NCBI GenBank assembly: GCA_023145185.1
Contig: JAGLEG010000563.1
Coordinates: 1 to 7,305, forward strand
Length of the DNA stretch: 7,305 bases
Direction of reading: 5' to 3'
DNA from: Thermoplasmata archaeon
GTDB lineage: Archaea > Thermoplasmatota > Penumbrarchaeia > Penumbrarchaeales > Penumbrarchaeaceae
The notes beneath the pieces are model-generated. The model searched no databases, was not told the DNA's origin, and saw only the letters and a program-made list of their open reading frames with translations. Below are positions 1 to 6,600 of the stretch, piece by piece (within the stretch, counting starts at the first letter, position 1; every line of letters begins with the position of its first letter). The translations under genes and the position numbers were made by a program.

Positions 1-625
1 TGAAAGCTTTACCTATGAATCCACCAACGCTATTTATTCCAGTGACTTTTCCTTCTGAATAAGAATTTGATATATCTCCATAATTTCTTCCGATTAAACC
101 TCCAACATTATTCTTACCGTTTACAATCCCGTTACTGCTGCAATTATTTATTACAGCATAATTCGTACCAACCAGACCACCAGCTTCGGCGGTGCCACTA
201 TATACTTCGGACTCTGAGTGGCAATCCTGAATTATTCCGCCTACTGTTACTTCAGCATCCTTAGAATGGGATCCAACCAAACCTCCCACCTTATACCAGT
301 GTGATGATACCTTGCTTGCAGTAGTGGATGAATATATACTACCTGTATTTAATCCCACTAATCCTCCACAATTTCCCCCACCTGATGATACAAGTCCGTT
401 TGATGTACAATTAAATATAATTGACGACCCTCTTGCTTCTCCAATTAGTCCTCCTACCTGGCTACCAGTAGCATATATCATGCAGTTTGAAATTGAATTT
501 ATGATATGTCCTCGAGAATAGCCCACTATACCTCCTAAGTTACCACCACTAACACGGATTTCTCCAGTAACATGGCAGTTATCAATTACTGAATTATTAG
601 TCAACCGTGATCCGATACCACCTAC
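1..625 (-). repeat. GLUG repeat array (about 8 units, coding)
   Basis: Eight degenerate units of about 23-36 residues each begin with [VLC]GG[LIF][VI]G or a close variant, at residues 156, 184, 212, 241, 268, 304, 329 and 355. The last unit is cut by the window edge. Units 2-8 keep the G-G-[LIF]-[VI]-G core, and most then have an I-x-N-[CS] step. The similarity is at protein level; the DNA copies have diverged, so this is an old protein repeat and not a recent DNA tandem expansion. Confidence 0.85.
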
Positions 626-1090
626 ACTTGACTGCCCTGAAAAATCAATATCTGTTAATGATAGATTTGCTACAATACCTTGATGTGAAATATGTGCAAA
701 TAGGCCCAAATGATGGTCAGATTTTCTATGAATATATAGGTTCGAAATATTATGTCCATTCCCATTAAAAAAACCTATAAATTTTTTATTATAATTGCCA
801 ATCGGATCAAATCCCTTGCCAGAGTTCCAATTTTTTGTGTCAGATGCATCGATATCATTGATCAGCATATAGTTTGCAGTCAGATTGTCATCTATGTTTT
901 GAAGTTGAGTTACATTTGAGATCTGATAAGGATTGGATATCGTTCCATTTCCTCCAGCAAATGATGCACTTGCATTATCCGTTATAGTGAAAGGAAGTTT
1001 ATCATCAGGAAGGCTGATTAGAGCGGTCATTCCGGAGATCATCAACAATAAAACCAGCGATATCGAAAACAACCCTTTTCTCGTCCACAT
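1..1090 (-). CDS. GLUG-repeat secreted/cell-surface protein, 5' part (3' end beyond window)
   Basis: An open frame of 363 codons starts at ATG 1090-1088 and continues past the left edge without a stop. Residues 1-27 look like a signal peptide or membrane anchor: a short basic start (WTRKG) and then a hydrophobic stretch to about residue 27. Residues 45-120 match the usual N-terminal module of GLUG proteins (GGNGTISNPYQI, then an LxxDID-like segment, FDPIG and FNGNGHNISNLYI). From residue 156 there are about eight GLUG-type repeats of the form VGGLVGxNxGxIxNCxxxGxV, predicted to stack as a parallel beta structure. Nine N-x-S/T sequons (N39, 48, 59, 69, 114, 142, 165, 227, 316) fit an extracellular glycoprotein. 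Five cysteines (172, 203, 228, 290, 317) fall at the same repeat position. The likely role is surface adhesion or a cell-envelope structure, inferred from the family only. The gene is AT-rich compared with the right half of the window. ATG is preferred over the in-frame GTG three codons upstream because that GTG lies inside the ribosome binding site. Confidence 0.9.
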   Translation of the reverse strand, partial: MWTRKGLFSISLVLLLMISGMTALISLPDDKLPFTITDNASASFAGGNGTISNPYQISNVTQLQNIDDNLTANYMLINDIDASDTKNWNSGKGFDPIGNYNKKFIGFFNGNGHNISNLYIHRKSDHHLGLFAHISHQGIVANLSLTDIDFSGQSSVGGIGSRLTNNSVIDNCHVTGEIRVSGGNLGGIVGYSRGHIINSISNCMIYATGSQVGGLIGEARGSSIIFNCTSNGLVSSGGGNCGGLVGLNTGSIYSSTTASKVSSHWYKVGGLVGSHSKDAEVTVGGIIQDCHSESEVYSGTAEAGGLVGTNYAVINNCSSNGIVNGKNNVGGLIGRNYGDISNSYSEGKVTGINSVGGFIGKAF

Positions 1091-1096
1091 TTCTTG

Positions 1097-1102
1097 CACC
1101 TC
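1097..1102 (-). promoter_or_regulatory. Ribosome binding site of the GLUG gene (GAGGTG)
   Basis: GAGGTG, within the longer GGGAGAGGTG, lies 6 bases before the ATG at 1090. This spacing is ideal and fixes the start. Confidence 0.8.
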
Positions 1103-1141
1103 TCCCTTATCAACGATTATCGATGGTTCTCTCCAGTATCG

Positions 1142-1150
1142 TTATTAAAA
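1142..1150 (-). promoter_or_regulatory. Candidate TATA box of the GLUG gene
   Basis: TTTTAATAA on the minus strand lies about 52 bases before the ATG. An archaeal start site about 25 bases downstream would give a leader of about 30 bases that includes the GAGGTG ribosome binding site. Other AT-rich stretches (AATTTAAA near 1192-1199) could serve instead, so this choice is tentative. Confidence 0.3.
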
Positions 1151-1285
1151 CCAATGGTTATGATTGTTTCCATTCAGATCAAAGTGATGGTTTAAATTGC
1201 GTTTTCACTGATTCGGCCTGACCCGCGTATCATTTTAAAAGAACCCAGGTACTTTCCAGAAATAAATATGTCAGGGTCAACCAAC

Positions 1286-1338
1286 TGTTTCGATAGGTCG
1301 AAATATTTCCCTTATTATTGTTTCGATGTAACGAAACA
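1286..1338. repeat. Pair of adjacent inverted repeats sharing TGTTTCGAT, in the spacer between the GLUG and AlbA_2 genes
   Basis: The spacer 1091-1380 has no convincing gene. It holds two perfect hairpins: TTTCGA-TAGG-TCGAAA at 1288-1303 and TGTTTCG-ATGTAA-CGAAACA at 1319-1338. The left arms share the 9-mer TGTTTCGAT, at 1286-1294 and 1319-1327, starting 33 bases apart, about three helical turns. They lie 43-95 bases past the stop of the minus-strand AlbA_2 gene and about 200 bases before the GLUG start. They could therefore be a 3' processing or termination structure for the first gene, or operators. Neither hairpin is followed by a long T-tract on the minus strand, which weakens the terminator reading. 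Confidence 0.5.
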
Positions 1339-1380
1339 TCTATTTGTGGCAACACTGGACTGCACCCTGGTATCCAGACA

Positions 1381-2697
1381 TTATAACTTCACCTGCCAAT
1401 ATCCTCCCTTCGCAGGCCCCTTCCTTTCCAACAGACCTTTCACTTTTAACTTCTTAATGTTATTTTCCACAGCAGTGGTACTAATACCGATCTTTTCAGC
1501 AATATCAGTAATTGGGATCGTCTGGTCTTCAATAATCAAAGCCAGGATCCGTTCTTCGTTTTCACCCAACTTTTCACCCAACTTCTCGATCTCCTTCGGC
1601 TCTCTGTAGAAGATAGTTATGAAGCCTGTCTTCAGGGGCTTGAACTCAACTTTGATATCTTTGCTCTGACATTCCTCATGAATCCGTCTAAGCCCCGATC
1701 CCCATTTCTCGATGTCTTTGGAGAGATAGAGAACATTTGCAATGAGTGGATTTCTAAGTACGGACCGCTCATCACCATGAATATAATCATCAGGTTTCAA
1801 ACCCTCTGGAAAGCTTCCAGGATTGTAGATCTCAATCCGATTCTTGAATAAGGCTATCTCGTTCCCTTTCGGATTGGAATATTCTCGATGACATAGTGAA
1901 TTTACAAGAGCCTCTCTCAAGGCCTTTATCGGTATCTCAGGTGTTTCTTCACGTTGTAGTTTACCAAATTTAACATTCCATCTGATATTGGACTTGAGAT
2001 ACAATTCCGATTCTCTTAGCAAATGAAAGATATTGCCCTCTAGCATTTTTATATCCAGAAATGTTGTTTTATCCTTTCCAGCAAATATTGCAAGCTGTAC
2101 TTCCAGCTTGTTTTGATCGCAAAATAAGATCTCACCAGCATTTCGAAGTTTATCACCATCCAACAACCCAAGCTTGTCGAGGATAGCGATCTTGTTGTCT
2201 TTCTTGGTTTCCAATCGACCGGCTTGTTTCGCATTCTCAAGAAATCGATTTAACTCATCTTCATCGATCATTTCTTTAGTGGAGCTCGATCTCTGATAGT
2301 CCCAGTAATTTCTGTTTGAATTTTTATCAAGTATGATGCGCTCGATCTCTTTAGGACTTAGTATTCGATCCTCGTCGCTGATCCTCATATATGCCCGCCC
2401 GTAGGCAAAATAAGGAGAGTCATTCCCTTCAAAGGCAACACGAATGCAATCATTCCCCTCAATCCTGGTTGCTTCGATCGTTGGGTATATCTTTGGCTCT
2501 ATGAAGTTGGATATCCCTTGTGAAATGTCTCTGAGTGTCTTGTCGCTAACCTGTTGCCCCATTACCTTACCATCGTTCCTTATACCAAAATATATCTCTC
2601 CCTTTTCATGCTTGTTGAGCATGGATGAAATGGAGATAATGGCCTCCTTAAGCTCTGATGTAGAGCGTTTAAGTTCAAGGGTCTCTGATTCTTTCAT
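1381..2697 (-). CDS. Schlafen AlbA_2-domain predicted regulator with ATPase-like and winged-helix domains
   Basis: This 438-aa protein has the full layout of COG2865-type predicted transcriptional regulators. Residues 1-115 form an AlbA_2 (Schlafen) domain with the E-T-L-E-L-K-R-S opening and the core GEIYFGIRNDGKVMG (33-47). Residues 255-345 resemble the HATPase_c_4 domain: ALREALVNSLCHREYS (259-274), IEIYNPGSFPEGL (288-300), RNPLIANVL (315-323) and KWGSGLRRI (331-339). A KLGEKLGEN linker (372-380) joins a C-terminal winged helix (381-438, ITDIAEKIGISTTAVENNIKKL). The protein is expected to be cytoplasmic and to bind DNA. The bound ligand and target genes are unknown, and some relatives are found in defence islands. 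I chose ATG 2697 over the TTG five codons upstream because GAGGT sits 8 bases before the ATG and overlaps that TTG codon region. The gene is AT-rich and runs divergently from the phosphoesterase gene. Confidence 0.88.
   Translation of the reverse strand: MKESETLELKRSTSELKEAIISISSMLNKHEKGEIYFGIRNDGKVMGQQVSDKTLRDISQGISNFIEPKIYPTIEATRIEGNDCIRVAFEGNDSPYFAYGRAYMRISDEDRILSPKEIERIILDKNSNRNYWDYQRSSSTKEMIDEDELNRFLENAKQAGRLETKKDNKIAILDKLGLLDGDKLRNAGEILFCDQNKLEVQLAIFAGKDKTTFLDIKMLEGNIFHLLRESELYLKSNIRWNVKFGKLQREETPEIPIKALREALVNSLCHREYSNPKGNEIALFKNRIEIYNPGSFPEGLKPDDYIHGDERSVLRNPLIANVLYLSKDIEKWGSGLRRIHEECQSKDIKVEFKPLKTGFITIFYREPKEIEKLGEKLGENEERILALIIEDQTIPITDIAEKIGISTTAVENNIKKLKVKGLLERKGPAKGGYWQVKL
1559..1582 (-). 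repeat. Perfect 12-bp tandem duplication in the linker of the AlbA_2 gene
   Basis: On the plus strand the unit TTTTCACCCAAC occurs twice in direct succession. On the coding strand it encodes the repeated KLGE of the KLGEKLGEN linker between the ATPase-like domain and the winged helix. Because the unit is a multiple of three, copy-number change would keep the frame and only alter linker length. Confidence 0.85.
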
Positions 2698-2705
2698 GGG
2701 ATAAT

Positions 2706-2710
2706 ACCTC
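2706..2710 (-). promoter_or_regulatory. Ribosome binding site of the AlbA_2 gene (GAGGT)
   Basis: GAGGT lies 8 bases before ATG 2697. It decides between this ATG and the longer TTG start at 2712, whose first codons it would overlap. Confidence 0.65.
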
Positions 2711-2753
2711 AATGGATAATTGTGATAGATTGTTTTCGGTCATATCAATCGAA

Positions 2754-2763
2754 TTTTTAAAAT
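2754..2763 (-). promoter_or_regulatory. Candidate TATA box of the AlbA_2 gene
   Basis: ATTTTAAAAA on the minus strand is about 60 bases before ATG 2697. Initiation about 26 bases downstream would give a leader of about 35 bases carrying the GAGGT site. The 119-base divergent spacer 2698-2816 also contains TATATAA at 2771-2777, which could serve either direction. Confidence 0.4.
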
Positions 2764-2770
2764 GGTGACG

Positions 2771-2777
2771 TATATAA
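2771..2777 (+). promoter_or_regulatory. Candidate TATA box of the phosphoesterase gene
   Basis: TATATAA lies 39 bases before ATG 2817. Archaeal initiation about 25 bases past the box would fall near 2797-2802, giving a short leader of about 15-20 bases. Confidence 0.5.
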
Positions 2778-2778
2778 C

Positions 2779-2796
2779 CCGGTTCGATCATACCGG
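2779..2796 (+). promoter_or_regulatory. Inverted repeat between TATA box and start of the phosphoesterase gene (possible operator)
   Basis: CCGGT and ACCGG form a perfect 5-bp dyad around an 8-base centre. It starts just after the TATATAA box, and its right arm enters the GGAGAGGT sequence (2795-2802) that could act as ribosome binding site 14 bases before the ATG. The position, between TATA box and transcription start, is typical for archaeal repressor operators. A dyad this short could also arise by chance. Confidence 0.35.
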
Positions 2797-2816
2797 AGAG
2801 GTCCAGCAAGTGGTGT

Positions 2817-3671
2817 ATGATCTTGAAATGTCTGTTTGTATCGGACCTGCACGGCGCCGAGGAGAAGTACCATCTGCTCTACTCGATCATCGAGAAGGAG
2901 CGACCGGATGGCGTTCTCTTCGGAGGGGACCTGCTTCCAAAGGGATTCGGGGCGGTAAAGAACAGTGGTAAGTTCCTCGAAGATGTCTTCTTCGGGGGGA
3001 TCGAAAGGACCAAAAAGATCACCGGCGACGATACCCGCTTCTTCGTGATAATGGGAAACGATGACCCGCGCTCCCATGAGGGACGTTTCCTTGATGCGGA
3101 TAAGGACGGCTTGATAGAATATATCCACAACAGGACCGTCCCCTTTGGGAGCCTTCTGGTGAAGGGATACACCTACGTCTCCCCTACACCGTTCCTTCTG
3201 AAGGATTGGGAGCGTTACGACGTTTCGAGATTCGTCGATCCCGGCTGCGTCTCGCCGGAGGAGGGGTTCAGGACCGTGGATATCCCCGAGGATGAGGTAA
3301 GATACTCAACGATATCGGAGGACCTGAAGGAACTCGCAGGGTCCGATCCTCCGGAGAAGACAATTTTCCTATTTCACTCCCCGCCGTACGGGTCCGATCT
3401 TGACCGGATCGCAGGGGGCAGAATGTTGGACCACGCACCACTCGACGAGCACGTGGGCAGCATAGCCATTCAGCGCCATATCAAAGACAAACAACCACTC
3501 TTGACCCTTCACGGGCACATCCACGAATCTCCCAGGCTCACCGGGAACTGGATGGAAAGAACGGGGGAAACCTACTCGCTCTCCGCAGCCCACGACGGGC
3601 CCGAGCTGTCTCTTGTCAGGTTCGACACGGATCACCTCTCAACATCATCAAGGGATCTGATCTCGATATGA
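2817..3671 (+). CDS. Calcineurin-like metallophosphoesterase (Icc-related, COG2129-like)
   Basis: This 284-aa cytoplasmic protein carries the ordered metal-binding motifs of the calcineurin-like phosphoesterase superfamily: SDLHG (D10, H12), GGDLLP (D38), GNDD (N81, D82), FHSPP (H187) and HGHIHES (H232, H234, H236). Together they build a two-metal centre that hydrolyses phosphomono- or diesters. The third motif reads GNDD where many phosphatases have GNHE, so the usual catalytic histidine is replaced, as in some phosphodiesterase-like branches. The substrate cannot be inferred. There is no signal peptide or membrane segment. The ATG is the only good start: the next residues form the first beta strand (LKCLFVSDLHG). 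The gene is transcribed alone, divergent from the AlbA_2 gene and convergent with the PPDK_N-like operon, and its GC content matches that operon. The family call is firm; the COG2129 subgroup is from memory of the motif pattern. Confidence 0.9.
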   Translation: MILKCLFVSDLHGAEEKYHLLYSIIEKERPDGVLFGGDLLPKGFGAVKNSGKFLEDVFFGGIERTKKITGDDTRFFVIMGNDDPRSHEGRFLDADKDGLIEYIHNRTVPFGSLLVKGYTYVSPTPFLLKDWERYDVSRFVDPGCVSPEEGFRTVDIPEDEVRYSTISEDLKELAGSDPPEKTIFLFHSPPYGSDLDRIAGGRMLDHAPLDEHVGSIAIQRHIKDKQPLLTLHGHIHESPRLTGNWMERTGETYSLSAAHDGPELSLVRFDTDHLSTSSRDLISI

Positions 3672-3674
3672 TCA
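3669..3674. other. Convergent gene junction with touching stop codons (TGATCA)
   Basis: The plus-strand TGA (3669-3671) is followed directly by TCA (3672-3674), the reverse complement of the minus-strand TGA. The two genes share no base and leave no spacer. Each transcript must therefore end inside the opposing coding region, or the two mRNAs overlap at their 3' ends. Confidence 0.95.
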
Positions 3675-6600
3675 CTGCTCGCTAAGAGGGATCATCCTGG
3701 CAGGATTGTATGGTGAGTCGATATGGGTCGCCCACGATGTCTTGTTTGCGATATCATCATCGGTAACGATGTGAACGTCCAGGATCTTCTCCAGCTCGAC
3801 CCCCGTCCGATCCAGGTTCTCCTGGCAGATCTTCTCATCCCAGCCGATAAGACGTGAGAAAAGGGCGTCCCTCTTCTCCTCATCCTCCACCTGATGAACG
3901 ATGATATCGATATCGCTCTCTGGGCCTGCCGTCCCCTCCTTCGTGCTTCCAACGACGTAGATCCCTCTCAGGCCGTACAGGTCCACATCCAGCGAGGCCA
4001 CGATCTCCTCCACCTTCTTCATCCTCCAGAGCCAGTGGCCAGGAGGCATCAGGTATGCCAGTGCGCTGTTGACCTCACCATCCATCACAACAGATAGTGT
4101 GCCTCCCCTGGAGATCTCGGATACCTCAACTACCTTGACTACACCCTCCAATTCACCATATTTGGGAAACATCTCCTTCAGGTGATTTGGGGCGATCTCC
4201 AGCAGTTCCTCGTTGAAGAGGTTCTCCGGCTCGTCCGGGTACAGGGGGAGATAGTGTATGTCAGCCTCCACCAGGTCCTGGAAGAAATGCGTTCCGAACG
4301 AGAGCTCGGGCAGATATCCTCCCTTCACCCTGGCGATCTCTATCAGAAGGGCCGTATTGTTGATGTCGTTGTAGGTTATCGGCACGCCCAGTTTGATATC
4401 CCCTCGGCTCCCCCACCTTCCGGGGCCCATCAGGATGAACTTCCTCTTTGGAAGTGCCCTGTTCAACGCGCCTACAGCCTGGGCCACATTGTACATCTCA
4501 CTCCTCTCCTCCAGCTTTCCATATGCTGCAGGGTCAACGTAGACGATGTATTCGATGTTCTCGATATGGCTTGTGGTCACGTACTTCCCCGCCGAGAACA
4601 GCTTTCGATCCTGGGGGATGTTCTTGGGTATGGGGACCCTCTCCATCTCGGTGGCATGGCTCTGGGGCCTGCACTGCAGTATGTGAAGTGCCTTCCCGTC
4701 GTGGGCGAACTCCACATCCACCGGGGTCCCCATCTTCTCCTTCAGTATCGATAGCAGCCGCTTGATCTGGGGCAGGAACCTGTTATCGCCGATGAGCTTG
4801 GAGAAGGTGATCACCATATCCTCCTCCCTGGCATCATGCAGTATATCGACGACGGGGGTCAGCATGTCGTCCCTATGGATGGACACTATCTTGTTGACCA
4901 TGGGATAGGCATCCCAGTTCTCCCTCAGAAACTCCACGGATGGGACCGTTTCCAGAGTACCCTTCTTCAGGTTTATCACATCCATGTAATGCTGTGAATA
5001 CTGGACCATCTCATCCACCAGCGTGTTCACCTGGATCTCCGGCCTGTTGGGAGAGACCAGAACGGGGTAATCGTTTCCAACACGGTCCACCGCCCTGGTC
5101 CCGAGCCCCGCCACCATCCGGACTATTCCGTCCTCCCTGCGGATCCTTGGAGACCAGCGGAACTCGTTGTTGCTGAACGCGACCCCCGCGAAAGCGGGTA
5201 TGAAATAGTCACCTATCCTGGTGCCCACCACCTCCTGGATCAATATCCCCATCTCCTCGAAGAAATCGAGGAGGCCGCGTTCCTTCCTGTAGGCGATGGG
5301 TTCAGGGGCGAACGTGGATGCATAAACCTCCGTTATCGCGTTCAAAAGTCCATTTAACCTCTCCTCCTCGCTCCCTTCGTTCACCAGGAAGAGGCTCTTG
5401 TATTTCCCCGAGAACGCAGCTCCGAAGCTGTCCTCCAGAAGGCTGGACGACCGCACGATTATCGGCCTGTTACCGAGGTCGCGGAGTATCCCCCTCAAAC
5501 CCCCCAGGATATCAGGTGGGAATATGGAGTTCTTGAATATCTGCTCGAGGAACGGCTGTTCCTGCCGTATCTCATTCGGGTCCATGTACTTGATGTGGCT
5601 GATCTCATCCAGATCGTTGTAGTGTATCAGGCTGAGCATCGTGTCGGTGGTCAGATACCAGCTCTTGGGGAATTTTATATCGCCCAGCTCTTCAAACCTC
5701 TCCTTCTCCTTCTCTATGATCTTCTCGGCCAGGAATATCCCCGAGACCTTCCCCCCCAGTTTCCCCTCACCCTGCGGCGGGCCCACAACGTTCTTGAGAA
5801 GGGAGACGAAGTTATCGAGGGTCATGAACTTCTTGGCGACATTGACATATCTCAGCTTCCCCGTAAAGAAATGCCTGATAAGGGCCGTACGGATGGTCAC
5901 GTCATCCTCGGGTGCCAACGACCTTGAATCCTCATCCAGGTCCCAGAAATGGTTCAGCTCCCTGGAGATGTCCATGAGGGAGACACCCCTCCTCTGGGAC
6001 AAAAGAAGCAGGGAACGTGCCTTATCCGCCATCAGCCAGGTGTTGAAGAGGTCCGCGATCTCCTGCGGTGAAAGTGATCTCTTTGCTATCATGAACACCT
6101 TTTTCTGCACCTCCTCGAGCGTTGCGATATCCTCCCTGGGATTGGGTATGTTGATGCCGCACCACCCCGAATCGTCCTCGTTCTCGTCGAGGGTGCATAT
6201 CCCGTTTATCACATTATTTATCTCCTCATTGTGGATCCGGTAGAGGTGATAGATCATCCGCCTGGTGATCCGAAGGGAACCCCTTGGGTCGGTCTTCATC
6301 AGGAGGTCCAGTATCACCTCCCAATCCTGCTTGTCCACCTGGGGTTTCCTCTCCAGCTTCTGCAGGTCCTGGTGTATCCTCCTCTTCTCCAGGTAGGTCC
6401 CCACCATCTCCCCGATGGTCTCTATCAGGTTCCTCTCCTCGGGAAGAAATGGGCCGTCGCCCATGTCCTCCCTCTCCTGGAGATAGTACACCTCAACGCT
6501 CCCCTTGGCCTCATCGCCGTACCTTATCTCCCCTGCCTGTTTCCAGGTGGTCTCCCTGAAATTCCCGGTAACGACCTCCTGGTGGTCAAACAGTATCCGA

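Noticed and set aside
1..625. CRISPR-like or satellite periodicity from recurring cctcc stretches
   Set aside because: The period is irregular and the DNA copies differ. The pattern is explained by the Val-Gly-Gly-Leu codons of the GLUG repeats.
67..1148. Small plus-strand open frames at 67-264, 312-521 and 933-1148
   Set aside because: They are antisense shadows of the GLUG gene, whose minus-strand frame is open throughout and carries recognisable repeats.
1091..1380. Possible tRNA or small RNA gene in the longest spacer
   Set aside because: No cloverleaf or T-arm signature could be read, and the hairpins present are short and separate. Without expression data no RNA gene can be supported.
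1268..1609. Plus-strand 113-aa open frame spanning the spacer and the end of the AlbA_2 gene
   Set aside because: Two thirds of it is antisense to the winged-helix region. It starts in the hairpin spacer without a ribosome binding site and resembles nothing I know.
4182..4754. Long plus-strand open frames inside the 1057-aa gene (also 5641-6243 and 6231-6815)
   Set aside because: They lie wholly antisense to a protein with clear conserved motifs, have no family resemblance and no good ribosome binding sites. They arise from the codon bias of a GC-rich gene.
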